The translations under genes were made by a program, and so were the position numbers. DNA of 64,000 bases. Source: Streptomyces sp. NBC_00461. Its GTDB lineage: Bacteria > Actinomycetota > Actinomycetes > Streptomycetales > Streptomycetaceae. The notes beneath the pieces were generated by a model, which saw nothing but the letters and a program-made list of their open reading frames with translations, searched no databases and was not told the DNA's origin. The DNA lies in assembly GCF_036013935.1 (NCBI RefSeq), contig NZ_CP107902.1, positions 1,576,001-1,640,000 on the forward strand. Direction: 5' to 3'. This document shows, piece by piece, positions 45,424 through 57,112 of this stretch (position 1 is the first letter of the stretch; the number at the start of each line of letters is the position of its first letter).

Positions 45424-46277
45424 CCTCGACCGACAAGTCCGACGCCGCGGCCGACACCCTCCAGGGCGGCCCGCGGCGCGGACCTGTCCGGTCGGGCCGC
45501 CGCGGGGTTCCGCTGCCCCTGCTGGTCCCCGCGCTGATCGGCCTGGCGTTCCTCCTGCTGCCCCTGGTCGCCCTGCTCGTACGGGCCCCGTGGAGCACCC
45601 TCCCCGAGCAGCTGACCAGCACCGAGGTGTGGCAGGCGCTGAAGCTGTCGCTGGTGTGCGCCACGGCGGCGACCGCGGTGAGCCTGGTCGTCGGCGTCCC
45701 GCTGGCCTGGCTGCTGGCCCGCACGGACTTCCCCGGACGCGGTTTCGTACGTGCCCTGGTGACCCTCCCGCTCGTGCTGCCCCCCGTGGTCGGCGGCGTG
45801 GCCCTGCTGTTCGCCCTCGGCCGCAACGGCGTGGTCGGCCAGTGGCTGGACTCCTGGTTCGGCATCACGCTCCCCTTCACCACCGCGGGGGTCGTCGTCG
45901 CGGAGTCCTTCGTCGCCATGCCGTTCCTGGTCATCAGCGTGGAAGGCACCCTGCGTGCGGCAGATCCTCGCTACGAGGAGGCGGCCGCCACCCTGGGCGC
46001 GTCCCGCTTCACCGCGTTCCGCCGGGTCACCCTGCCGTTGATCGCGCCGGGCATCGGGGCCGGCGCCGTGCTGGCCTGGGCACGTGCCCTGGGCGAGTTC
46101 GGCGCGACGATCACCTTCGCGGGCAACTTCCCGGGCCGCACTCAGACCATGCCGCTCGCGGTCTACCTGGCCCTGCAGAACAACCCCGAGGCGGCCATCG
46201 CCCTCAGCCTGGTCCTACTGGCGGTCTCGATCGCAGTACTGGCGGGCCTACGGGACCGCTGGATGACGCCGTCATGA
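45420..46277 (+). CDS. modB: Molybdate ABC transporter permease ModB
   Basis: A 285-residue permease with about six helices and the EAA loop EEAAATLGASRFTAFRRVTLPLIAPG. GTG at 45420 overlaps the modA TGA by four bases. It forms the membrane channel with ModC. Confidence 0.93.
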   Translation: MTSTDKSDAAADTLQGGPRRGPVRSGRRGVPLPLLVPALIGLAFLLLPLVALLVRAPWSTLPEQLTSTEVWQALKLSLVCATAATAVSLVVGVPLAWLLARTDFPGRGFVRALVTLPLVLPPVVGGVALLFALGRNGVVGQWLDSWFGITLPFTTAGVVVAESFVAMPFLVISVEGTLRAADPRYEEAAATLGASRFTAFRRVTLPLIAPGIGAGAVLAWARALGEFGATITFAGNFPGRTQTMPLAVYLALQNNPEAAIALSLVLLAVSIAVLAGLRDRWMTPS

Positions 46278-46302
46278 CGAGCCCGCGCCGGAGGCCGATC
46301 CG

Positions 46303-47499
46303 ATGACGAACACCCACCCCGCAGCCGCCGACGGCGCTCGGCCCCCGAAGGGGCAACCCGCGCCCGACAACGAAAGCACCACGGGTGGTGCGGGTGAGAA
46401 CACGTACCCGGCCGAAGGCCGGCCACCCCCCACACACCCGAACCCGCACCCGCACCCCTCCGACGGCCTCGACGCCCACCTGGTGGTCGACCGGAAAACC
46501 TTCCGCCTCGACGTAACGCTCACCGCCGCCCCCGGAGACGTGGTCGCCGTGCTCGGCCCCAACGGGGCAGGCAAGACCACCGCCCTACGCGCCCTCGCCG
46601 GCCTCGTCCCGCTCAGTGGCGGCCATCTGCGGCTGGACGGCGCCGAGTTGGACCGTACGCCACCCGAGTCCCGCCCGGTCGGCGTGGTCTTCCAGGACTA
46701 CCTGCTCTTCCCCCACCTGACAGCCCTCGACAACGTGGCCTTCGGCCCGCGCTGCCAGGGTGCCGGCAAAGCGGAGGCCCGCGCCCTGGCCGCCGAGTGG
46801 CTGGAGCGCATGGGCCTCGCCGAGCACGCCGGCGCCAAGCCCCGCCGTCTCTCCGGCGGCCAGGCCCAGCGCGTCGCCGTCGCCCGCGCCCTGGCCATCC
46901 GCCCCCGGCTGCTGCTCCTCGACGAACCGCTGGCCGCCCTGGACGCCGGTACCCGCCTCGACGTACGGTCCCAGCTCCGGCGCCACCTGGCCGAGTTCGA
47001 GGCGGTGGCGGTCCTGGTCACACACGACCCGCTGGACGCCATGGTGCTGGCCGACCGGTTGGTGGTCGTCGAGCACGGCCGCGTCGTCCAGGAGGGCACG
47101 CCCTCCGACATCGCCCGCCATCCCCGTACGGACTACATCGCCCGACTGGTCGGCCTCAACCTCTACCGCGGACAGGCCGACGGCCACACCGTCCGCCTCG
47201 ACACCGGCCCGGCCATCACCACCACCGAGGTCCTGTCCGGCCCGGTCTTCGTGGCGTTCCCACCGAGCGCCGTCACCCTGTTCCGGGACCCGCCCACCGG
47301 CTCCAGCGCCCGCAACCACTGGCGCTGCGAGGTGGCCGGCCTGGAGACGCACGGCGACCAGATCCGCGCGGACCTCACCGGCGAACTCCCGCTGGCCGCC
47401 GACCTCACCACGGTCGCCGCGGCCGAACTCGACCTGCGCCCGGGCGCAACGGTCTGGGCGACGGTCAAGGCCGTACAGACCCACGCATACCCTGCATAA
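46303..47499 (+). CDS. modC: Molybdate ABC transporter ATPase ModC, with long N-terminal tail
   Basis: A 398-residue ATPase: Walker A GPNGAGKTT (about 82-90), Q-loop FQDYLLFP, signature LSGGQAQR (about 182-189), Walker B LLLLDEPLAALD, switch His. The C-terminal part from about 280 is a TOBE-like domain. The first 55 residues are a Pro/His/Thr-rich disordered stretch (GQPAPDNESTTGG, HPNPHPHPSDG) not found in usual ModC. An internal start nearer DAHLVVDR cannot be excluded. Last gene of the modABC operon. Confidence 0.92.
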   Translation: MTNTHPAAADGARPPKGQPAPDNESTTGGAGENTYPAEGRPPPTHPNPHPHPSDGLDAHLVVDRKTFRLDVTLTAAPGDVVAVLGPNGAGKTTALRALAGLVPLSGGHLRLDGAELDRTPPESRPVGVVFQDYLLFPHLTALDNVAFGPRCQGAGKAEARALAAEWLERMGLAEHAGAKPRRLSGGQAQRVAVARALAIRPRLLLLDEPLAALDAGTRLDVRSQLRRHLAEFEAVAVLVTHDPLDAMVLADRLVVVEHGRVVQEGTPSDIARHPRTDYIARLVGLNLYRGQADGHTVRLDTGPAITTTEVLSGPVFVAFPPSAVTLFRDPPTGSSARNHWRCEVAGLETHGDQIRADLTGELPLAADLTTVAAAELDLRPGATVWATVKAVQTHAYPA

Positions 47500-47525
47500 G
47501 GCCCTCAAAGCCCTACCGTGATGCC

Positions 47526-47945
47526 ATGACCCTGAGCATCCGAAACCAACTCCCCGGCACCGTCACCGCCATCACCCCCGGCGAGGCGATGGCCACCGTC
47601 GGCATCCGCCTCGCCGGCGGCCAGGACCTCACCGCGGCGATCACCCTTGAAGCCGTGAACGACCTGGCGCTCGCCCCGGGCTCCGCGGTCCGCGCCCTGG
47701 TGAAGTCGACAGAGGTCTCCCTCGCCACCGGCCCGGTCAAGGGCCTGTCCATCCGCAACCAGCTGCCCGGCACGGTCACCGCGGTCACCTCCGGCGGTGC
47801 GATGGCCTCCGTCAAGGTGGCCGTCGAGGGCGGCGAACTCACCTCCGCGATCACGAGGGACGCCGCCCAGGACCTCGGTCTGGCTTCCGGCACAACGGTC
47901 GTCGCCCTGATCAAGTCGACCGAGATCTCGCTCGCTACGGCATAA
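47526..47945 (+). CDS. Double-TOBE molybdate-binding protein (Mop type)
   Basis: A 139-residue protein made of two Mop/TOBE domains in tandem: LSIRNQLPGTVTAI begins at residue 3 and the near-identical LSIRNQLPGTVTAV begins at about 74, each ending KSTE(V/I)SLAT. Such proteins store or buffer molybdate in the cytoplasm. Follows modC by 26 bases. Confidence 0.93.
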   Translation: MTLSIRNQLPGTVTAITPGEAMATVGIRLAGGQDLTAAITLEAVNDLALAPGSAVRALVKSTEVSLATGPVKGLSIRNQLPGTVTAVTSGGAMASVKVAVEGGELTSAITRDAAQDLGLASGTTVVALIKSTEISLATA

Positions 47946-47951
47946 CGCGAA

Positions 47952-47982
47952 GAGGCCCCGCCGAAGCGGGGCCCCTCGTTTC
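47952..47982 (+). terminator. Terminator after the mod cluster
   Basis: GGCCCCGC and GCGGGGCC form a perfect 8-bp stem around a CGAA loop, extended by GAGG/CCTC-like flanks and ending in CGTTT. Placed between the mod cluster and the converging gcvP stop. Confidence 0.8.
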
Positions 47983-47986
47983 CGGC

Positions 47987-50872
<2,886 letters not shown>

Positions 50873-50906
50873 TTGCGGAGGCCTCCTGGTCTGCCACGAC
50901 CTTCGA

Positions 50907-50930
50907 GGGGTACCACGGCGCGGGTACCCG
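50907..50930 (-). promoter_or_regulatory. Hairpin between riboswitch and gcvP start
   Basis: GGGGTACC and GGGTACCC flank ACGGCGC, giving a short strong stem close to the ribosome site of gcvP. It is placed where the expression platform of the riboswitch should be. Confidence 0.45.
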
Positions 50931-50932
50931 AT

Positions 50933-51135
50933 CGGCCTCCCCCTCTGTCATCTCGACCTGAGAGCTTCACCGGACCATCCGAGGATGTCCGGCTTTCACC
51001 GTCGGTGAGAGCGGAAGCCGTCGACACCCGCCCTGCTTTCCAGAGTGACCTCGTCCGCGCGGTACGTGAGCCTGAGAGATTCCGGGGAGGATTTGCTCCT
51101 TCGGCGCCTCCGGTGGCGTCCGGAGGACTCTCCCG
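50933..51135 (-). ncRNA. Tandem glycine riboswitch
   Basis: On the minus strand two glycine aptamers follow each other. The first opens with GGGAGAGTCC (51124-51133) and holds GGCGCCGAAGGAGCAA and ATCTCTCAGGC; the second holds ACCGACGGTGAAAGCC and CTCTCAGGTCGAGATGACAG near 50950. These are the conserved junction sequences of the gcv riboswitch. It sits about 60 bases before the gcvP start and would switch on gcvP when glycine is high. Confidence 0.92.
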
Positions 51136-51258
51136 CACGGGGTCAGCAGCCGCTGTCAGCCTACCAGCGAGCGCACCACCCGGTCCTTCGAGTGGCCGCC
51201 TGCCCCGATGTGCTCTTTTGTAGTGCTTACGAATGAGTTGCGACCAAGTGGAGGGCCC

Positions 51259-51636
51259 GTGCAGACCGACATCGATCCGCGCAACCTGATCGGCCGCAAG
51301 GCGTTCGACCGCAGCGGCACCAAGCTCGGCACCATCGACGAGGTCTATCTCGACGACGCGACGGGCGTGCCGGAGTGGGCGGCCATACGCACCGGCCTGT
51401 TCTCCCGGGACGCCTTCGTCCCCCTGAAGCCCAGCGAACTGGTCGAGGGCACCCTCCACGTCCCCTTCGACCGCTCCCTCATCAAGGACGCCCCCGACTT
51501 CGGGGTCGGCCGCCATCTCTCCCCCGAACAGGAACTTCAGCTCTACCACCACTACGGTCTCGACATCGCCTCTCCTCCCTCGGTCCCGGACCGGTCCTTC
51601 GGCAGGATCGCCGGCACGGAGGACGCCGACGCCTGA
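51259..51636 (+). CDS. PRC-barrel domain protein
   Basis: A 125-residue protein with an N-terminal PRC-barrel (NLIGRKAFDRSGTKLGTIDEVYLDDATGVPEW, residues about 8-39) and a short C-terminal tail (SPEQELQLYHHYGLD). Small soluble proteins of this kind are common in streptomycetes and of uncertain role. GTG at 51259 has GGAGGG just upstream. Converges with dinB with an 8-base gap. Confidence 0.88.
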   Translation: MQTDIDPRNLIGRKAFDRSGTKLGTIDEVYLDDATGVPEWAAIRTGLFSRDAFVPLKPSELVEGTLHVPFDRSLIKDAPDFGVGRHLSPEQELQLYHHYGLDIASPPSVPDRSFGRIAGTEDADA

Positions 51637-51644
51637 GGTGCACG

Positions 51645-53009
51645 TCAACACGGAACCCCGTCCACGGAAGCCGCGGATCCACCCGCCACCAACGGCAGCG
51701 GATCCGCCATCTCCAGCTCGGGGTCGTCGGTCCGGAACGTCCGCACCCGCCCGGGCTCCGAGTCGGGCGTCTCGAACCGCACGGTGACCCGCCCGAGGCC
51801 GCTGCCCTGCACCCACCCGTGCCCGAACTCGGCATGCCGCACATCGTGCCCCGCGGGCCAGCGCCGCTCGGCGGGTGCCTCCTGCTCCGGTGCGGGTTCG
51901 TCCGCCGTCTCCTCCACCGTCACCTCCGTCCGCTCCCCCGCGGCCTGCGCGAACAGATCCTCCTGCGTGTAGTCGGCGAGCCCGCTGACCCCGACACCGA
52001 GCAGTCGTACGCCACCCGTGGTGTCCACCATGTCCAGCAGCCGGGCGGCCGCCTCCCGCACCACCCCCGGATCGTCGGTGGGCCCCCGCAACGTCTCGGA
52101 ACGCGTCAGCGTCGAGAAGTCGTAGCGGCGCACCTTGAGCACGATGGTCCGCCCCGAAAGCCCCGCCCCGCGCAGCCGCCGCACGCATCGCTCGGCCAGC
52201 CGCTGCACCTCAAGGCCCACCCTCAGCCGGTCGTGGATGTCCACGTCGTAGGTGTCCTCGACCGACACCGACTTGGTCTCCCGCTCCGCGACCACGGGCC
52301 GGTCGTCGTGCGCCAGCGCCATGGCGTGCAGCGCGTGCCCGTGGGCCTTGCCCAGCAGCCGGACCAGCTCGTCCTCGCCCGCCTCGGCGATCTCGTCGAC
52401 CGTGGTGATCCCGGCCCGCCGCAGATGGTCCCCGGTCGCAGGCCCTACCCCCGGCAGCGTCCGCACCGACATCGGCCCGAGCAGCGCCCGCTCGGTCCCC
52501 GGCTCGATCAGCACCAGCCCGTCCGGCTTCGCCTCCTCGGAGGCGATCTTCGCGATCATCTTGGACGCGGCGAGGCCCACGGACCCGGTCAGTGCCGTAC
52601 CGGCCCGTATGTCCGCCCGCAGCTTCTCACCCACCAGCCGCGCCGACGCCGCGTCCCAGGCCACCTCCCCGGCCTCCAGGTCCACGAAGGCCTCGTCCAG
52701 GCTCAGCGGCTCCACGAGCGGCGACAGCGAGTGCAACAACGCCATGACCTGCTCGCTGATCGACCGGTAGAACCCGAAGCGCGGCACCAGATACGCGGCG
52801 TTCGGCGCCAGCCGCCGTGCCTGGGCCATCGGCATCGCCGACCGCACCCCGAACACCCTCGCCTCGTACGAAGCCGTCGCGACCACCCCGCGCGGCCCGA
52901 GTCCGCCCACGATCACGGCCTTCCCACGCAGACTCGGCTTGGATGCCTGCTCCGCCGAGGCGTAGAAGGCATCCATGTCGAGATGCAGGATCGTGGGCGC
53001 GTTTCTCAC
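51645..53009 (-). CDS. dinB: DNA polymerase IV (Y family) with extra C-terminal domain
   Basis: A 454-residue Y-family polymerase. LDMDAFYAS (D11, D13), YRSISEQV and LSLDEAFVD (D105, E106) supply the metal-binding active site; GVGPATGDHLRRAGI is the HhH of the thumb, and the little finger ends near 345. About 100 residues follow that usual Pol IV lacks, with an acidic linker and a HDVRHAEFGHGWVQGSG segment like the C-terminal Tudor-type domain of PcrA/UvrD. No clear beta-clamp motif was found in the tail. Start GTG at 53009 has a weak ribosome site. Confidence 0.92.
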   Translation of the reverse strand: MRNAPTILHLDMDAFYASAEQASKPSLRGKAVIVGGLGPRGVVATASYEARVFGVRSAMPMAQARRLAPNAAYLVPRFGFYRSISEQVMALLHSLSPLVEPLSLDEAFVDLEAGEVAWDAASARLVGEKLRADIRAGTALTGSVGLAASKMIAKIASEEAKPDGLVLIEPGTERALLGPMSVRTLPGVGPATGDHLRRAGITTVDEIAEAGEDELVRLLGKAHGHALHAMALAHDDRPVVAERETKSVSVEDTYDVDIHDRLRVGLEVQRLAERCVRRLRGAGLSGRTIVLKVRRYDFSTLTRSETLRGPTDDPGVVREAAARLLDMVDTTGGVRLLGVGVSGLADYTQEDLFAQAAGERTEVTVEETADEPAPEQEAPAERRWPAGHDVRHAEFGHGWVQGSGLGRVTVRFETPDSEPGRVRTFRTDDPELEMADPLPLVAGGSAASVDGVPC

Positions 53010-53088
53010 ATGTCCGATGCTGCCCTACGCCACTGACAATGCCGTCGTACGACCGCCCGAGCGCCTCACGGCACCTCGGGACAATCGC

Positions 53089-53733
53089 TCAGACCGCCCG
53101 GTTGCGCCGCCGCGCCAGCTCGTCCGCCGGATTGTGCCCGATCAGGGTCTCGCCGGTGTCGATCCGCTCGCCGTGCAGTTGCGACAGGGCGCTCTCGACG
53201 TCCCGCCACACCACACCGACGGCGATCCCGAAGATGCCCTGGCCGCCCTGGAGCAGCGCGTGCACCTCGTCGGGCGAGGTGCACTCGTAGACCGTGGCAC
53301 CGTCGCTCATCAGCGTCATGCGCTCCAGGTCCCGGAAGCCGCGCTCACGCAGGTGCTGTACCGCCGTGCGGATGTTCTGCAGCGACACACCGGTGTCAAG
53401 GAACCTCTTGACGATCTTCAGGACGACGACGTCGCGGAAGCTGTACAGCCGCTGCGTCCCCGACCCGCTCGCGGGCCGCACACTGGGTTCGACGAGGCCG
53501 GTGCGGGCCCAGTAGTCCAGTTGGCGGTAGGTGATGCCGGCGGCCGCGCAGGCCGTCGGGCCGCGGTAGCCGATCTGCTCCAACGCCATGGACGTCGCCC
53601 CTCCGCTGCTCGGCACACCCGCCGGTCGCTGCGGAGCGTGATCGGCCGCGCTGCCATGAAGCGGGTACGGGCCACTGTCCCCGAGACTGCGTCCCGAGGC
53701 ACCCCCAGCCGTACCGTCGCCGCTGCTTCTCAC
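53089..53733 (-). CDS. MerR family regulator (FtsR/Rv1830-like)
   Basis: A 214-residue MerR-type regulator. After a Ser/Gly-rich head of about 45 residues come the HTH (GYRGPTACAAAGITYRQLDYWARTGLVEPS) and wing, then a C-terminal domain without effector Cys. GTG at 53733 with GGAGG 5 bases upstream. By gene order it matches Rv1830 of mycobacteria and FtsR of corynebacteria, which control cell-division genes. Confidence 0.88.
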   Translation of the reverse strand: MRSSGDGTAGGASGRSLGDSGPYPLHGSAADHAPQRPAGVPSSGGATSMALEQIGYRGPTACAAAGITYRQLDYWARTGLVEPSVRPASGSGTQRLYSFRDVVVLKIVKRFLDTGVSLQNIRTAVQHLRERGFRDLERMTLMSDGATVYECTSPDEVHALLQGGQGIFGIAVGVVWRDVESALSQLHGERIDTGETLIGHNPADELARRRNRAV

Positions 53734-53940
53734 GCCGACCTCCGTCCTTGACCTGCCCCCTCGACGGTAGGCAGCCACCAGTGGTGCGTCAACGACCGCC
53801 ACACTCGGCACGCCGAGTGATAATCACCCTAGGAGTGGTTTCCCGCACCCAACCGCGGGGAAAGGCTAGCCGAATGCGCTCGGAGGGGGCCGCAGGACGC
53901 ACTCACTCGCCACCGGCACTTGCCGGCATGTGAGGCGCCC

Positions 53941-54414
53941 TCACTGGCTGCTGGTCCCGAAGTCCTCCGGCGAGATCTGGTCGAGGAACTCGCGGAACTT
54001 CTCCACCTCGTCCTCCTGCTCGTCCGGGATCGCGATGCCCGCGTCGTCCAGCACGCCGTCGCTGCCGTAGATCGGCGTTCCGGTGCGCAGGGCCAGCGCT
54101 ATGGCGTCGGACGGACGGGCACTGACCTCGACCCCGCTGGCGAAGACCAGCTCCGCGTAGAAGACGCCCTCACGCAGATCCGTGATGCGTACTTCGGTGA
54201 GCTCCTGACCGACGGCCTCCAGCACGTCCTTGAACAGGTCGTGGGTCAGCGGGCGGGCGGGGGCCATGCCCTGCTGGGCGAACGCGATCGCCGTCGCCTC
54301 CCCCGGTCCGATCCAGATGGGGAGGTAGCGGTCGCCTCCCACTTCACGCAGGAGCACGATCGGTTGGTTGGAGGGCATTTCGACCCGGACACCTACGACA
54401 TCGAGCTCGTTCAC
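53941..54414 (-). CDS. Bifunctional nuclease family (DUF151) protein
   Basis: A 157-residue BFN-domain protein: VVGVRVEMPSNQPIVLLREVGGDRYLPIWIGPGEATAIA (about 5-43) and SARPSDAIALALRTGTPIY. Members have been reported to degrade both RNA and DNA. The gene lies between two MerR genes as in the mycobacterial block Rv1828-Rv1829-Rv1830. Confidence 0.9.
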   Translation of the reverse strand: MNELDVVGVRVEMPSNQPIVLLREVGGDRYLPIWIGPGEATAIAFAQQGMAPARPLTHDLFKDVLEAVGQELTEVRITDLREGVFYAELVFASGVEVSARPSDAIALALRTGTPIYGSDGVLDDAGIAIPDEQEDEVEKFREFLDQISPEDFGTSSQ

Positions 54415-54499
54415 ACAGCAACCCTAGGACGTGCCCGGGATGTTTGGGTAGTCGGGCAGAGAACGGGGGGACGATCCGGCCTTCGCGCACGCGCCGGAA

Positions 54500-55237
54500 T
54501 CACGGCAGTCGCACGCCCAGCGCGGTCTGTACGAGCGCAGCGTGCAGCTTCACCGTGAGCGCCGCCAGCTCCTTCGTACGCGCCTGGGCATGCGCCCTCG
54601 TCTGCGGATTGCGGTGGCGCTTCAACGGAGCCACCACCTGGTCCACAAGACCTGCCTCACGGTCGGCGGCCGCCTTCATGGCCCTCAGGTGCCGCGGTTC
54701 GATCCCGAACCGCCCCAGCTCCACGACGAGCGACGCCACGGTCACCGTCTCCGCGTCGTACGCCCCGTCCGGCAGCGGTGCGACGAGTCCGTACGACTCC
54801 CACTCCTCGAGCTCCTGCTCGCCGATCCCGGCGGCCGCGAGCAGCTCGGACCGCCCGATCCGGGCCGCCGTGGGCCCCTCGGACGGCTCCAGCAGGGCCT
54901 CCCCGTCCCGCTGACGCCCCACGGCGGGCAGGGGTACGGCTTCACCGCGCTCCACGGCGTCCAGGTGCTCGCGGATCACCTTGAGGGGCAGATAGTGGTC
55001 CCGCTGCATTCTCAGGACGTGGCCGAGGCGCTCGACGTCGTCCGCGCTGAACTTGCGATACCCCGAGGGGGTGCGCTGCGGCTCGATGAGCCCCTCCGAC
55101 TCCAGGAAACGGATCTTGGAGATGGTGACTTCGGGAAACTCGTCTCGAAGCACGTTCAGCACCGTGCCGATGCTCATCAGACCAGTGTCCGTGGCGGCGG
55201 TACCGTGCCCGGCACCGCCGCTCGGTGTTCTAAGCAT
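54500..55237 (-). CDS. MerR family regulator (Rv1828-like)
   Basis: A 245-residue regulator with an N-terminal MerR-type winged HTH (IGTVLNVLRDEFPEVTISKIRFLESEGLI, then RTPSGYRKFSADDVERL) and a second C-terminal helical domain resembling another HTH (SELLAAAGIGEQELEEWESYGLV). ATG at 55237 has AGGGA 6 bases upstream. It follows the FHA gene by 21 bases, an arrangement kept across actinobacteria. Confidence 0.9.
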   Translation of the reverse strand: MLRTPSGGAGHGTAATDTGLMSIGTVLNVLRDEFPEVTISKIRFLESEGLIEPQRTPSGYRKFSADDVERLGHVLRMQRDHYLPLKVIREHLDAVERGEAVPLPAVGRQRDGEALLEPSEGPTAARIGRSELLAAAGIGEQELEEWESYGLVAPLPDGAYDAETVTVASLVVELGRFGIEPRHLRAMKAAADREAGLVDQVVAPLKRHRNPQTRAHAQARTKELAALTVKLHAALVQTALGVRLP

Positions 55238-55258
55238 GGGCATTCCCTGAGGGAGGGG

Positions 55259-56035
55259 TCAGTAGCCCCGCTGGCTCGCGTAGAAGACCAGTCGGTACTT
55301 GCCGATCTGGACCTCGTCGCCGTTGTTCAGACCGACCTGGTCGATCCGCTCGCGGTTGACGTACGTGCCGTTCAGGCTGCCCACGTCGGCCACCGTGAAC
55401 GCGCCGTCCGCACCGCGGCGGAACTCCACGTGACGGCGCGAGACCGTCACGTCGTCCAGGAAGATGTCGCTCTGCGGATGACGCCCGGCCGTGGTCAGGT
55501 CGCCGTCCAGCAGGAAGCGGCTGCCCGAGTTCGGTCCGCGGCGCACGACCAGAAGCGCGGAGCCCACGGGCAGCGCGTCGACGGCCGCCTGCGCCTCGGG
55601 AGAGAGCGCCGGCATCTGCGTCTGTCCGGTGACCTCGGCGTCGTAGGCCTCGATACCGGAAATGGAGATCGTGGACGTCGTCTCGGACGGCCGCTCGGGA
55701 GTCGCCCCTGCCCGCAGCGGCGCACCGCAGTTGGAACAGAAGCGGCTGTTCTCCGCGTTGCGGTTACCGCACCTCGTACACACCAGGGCCGACATAGGGG
55801 AAAACCCTCCACCCGTACTTGAGGTTGACGGTTGCCCGAAACCTATGCCGCCGGACTGCGCAGGGTCAACAGACGGCGCGCCCTGACCTCCGGAAATGTC
55901 GCCGCCCGGGCCAGGAATCTGGTCCCGGAACAGCGGGCGCTGGCCCTCGGCGTCTGGTTGCGCGCGATGACGCGCGGTCGCATTGGCGCTGTCCTCTCGC
56001 GCGTTCCTGCCGAACAACTTCGCAAACAACTTCAC
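55259..56035 (-). CDS. FHA domain protein, GarA/OdhI type, with zinc ribbon
   Basis: A 258-residue protein. Residues 1-80 are low-complexity; then a zinc ribbon with C86, C89, C100 and C103; the phosphorylation motif ETTS at 118-121; and an FHA domain at about 170-250 (GRHPQSDIFLDDVTVSRRHVEF... GSLNGTYVNRERI). GarA/OdhI bind 2-oxoglutarate dehydrogenase and glutamate enzymes and are switched by PknG-type kinases at that ETTS site. GTG at 56035 has AAGGGGA 7 bases upstream; an internal ATG at 55795 also has GGAGGG upstream and would give 178 residues. Confidence 0.9.
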   Translation of the reverse strand: MKLFAKLFGRNAREDSANATARHRAQPDAEGQRPLFRDQIPGPGGDISGGQGAPSVDPAQSGGIGFGQPSTSSTGGGFSPMSALVCTRCGNRNAENSRFCSNCGAPLRAGATPERPSETTSTISISGIEAYDAEVTGQTQMPALSPEAQAAVDALPVGSALLVVRRGPNSGSRFLLDGDLTTAGRHPQSDIFLDDVTVSRRHVEFRRGADGAFTVADVGSLNGTYVNRERIDQVGLNNGDEVQIGKYRLVFYASQRGY

Positions 56036-56228
56036 GGGCGATTCCCCTTGACCGAAACAGACCCGCCCGTGGGGCAGGACGAACCCTGATTGCATACACC
56101 GGCCGACCCGGACATCCTCACAACGTCCGTATCCACCAGACAGTTTCCACCACGCACCACCCATTCGGTGCGCCGACCCCCCGCAACCTCATGCCCCTGC
56201 CGGACGCCGCCCATGCACCGCCGGTTCA

Positions 56229-57107
56229 CTAGGAGGACGACCGAGCGTAGTCAGGCCGCTTCGCCGCTCGCAAGGCGTCCACGACGATCTTGGTCGACCG
56301 CTCGACGGTCACGGTGGCCTGCTCCTTCTCCAGAGTCTGCACCACGCCCCCAGGGATGTTGAGCGCCGGCTCCAGGTCCTCCGGCTTGCCGATGACCTTG
56401 AAACGATAGGGCGCGTTGATCTTGTTCCCGTCGACGCTCACGCTCTTGCCGGAGTCGGTGAGATACGTGCCGGCCACGACGCGCACGCCGTTCACCTGGA
56501 TCGCCTCGGCACCGGCCGCGCGCAGCTCCTGGATCGCGTCGAGCAGCATGTCCGCCTGGACCGTCCCCTTCGTGTCCTCGATCGTCATCGTGATGCCGGG
56601 ACCCTGCGCGGCCACCGTGCCCGCCAGAATGCCGAGTTGCTTCTCCTTCTCGACGGTCTGCTTGCGGGCCTCCTCGGCCTGGTCGGAGCTGTTCTCCAGC
56701 TCGTCGCGCTGCTTCTCCAGTCCCTGCTTCTCGTCCTCAAGACGCTGAGTACGGTCGTCGAGTTCATCCAGGATGCGAACGAGATCTTCCTGACGCGCGC
56801 CGCGCAGGGCACTGTCACTGTTGCTGTTCGAGGCCACCTGGACGGCCAGACCGAAACCGAGGCCGAACAGCAGGACGGCGACGATGAGTTGGGCACGGGT
56901 GAGGCGCGGCGGCCACAACCCCTTCACCAGCCGCTGCCGCCCGGTCAGAGCGGGCTGCCCCTTCTCGGGGTTCTCCGGGAGGTTCTCCTCGGGGCTTTCC
57001 GTGAGGTTCTCCTCGGGGACTGCCGCGGCGTCGGGAGCAGTGGCGGGGACCTCCTTCGGGAGTTCCTTGCGCAGCCTGTTCTCCGGCGTCTCTTCCTGGT
57101 CGCTCAT
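56229..57107 (-). CDS. DUF881 family membrane protein
   Basis: A 292-residue protein: acidic N-terminal cytoplasmic part, one helix (about 74-92), a coiled coil (about 105-160, RILDELDDRTQRLEDEKQ) and an extracytoplasmic DUF881 domain (ADMLLDAIQELRAAGAEAIQVNGVRV). ATG at 57107; a GTG at 57116 overlapping the DUF1290 stop is the alternative. The family accompanies cell-division genes in actinobacteria; function unknown. Confidence 0.88.
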   Translation of the reverse strand: MSDQEETPENRLRKELPKEVPATAPDAAAVPEENLTESPEENLPENPEKGQPALTGRQRLVKGLWPPRLTRAQLIVAVLLFGLGFGLAVQVASNSNSDSALRGARQEDLVRILDELDDRTQRLEDEKQGLEKQRDELENSSDQAEEARKQTVEKEKQLGILAGTVAAQGPGITMTIEDTKGTVQADMLLDAIQELRAAGAEAIQVNGVRVVAGTYLTDSGKSVSVDGNKINAPYRFKVIGKPEDLEPALNIPGGVVQTLEKEQATVTVERSTKIVVDALRAAKRPDYARSSS

Positions 57108-57112
57108 CGGCC

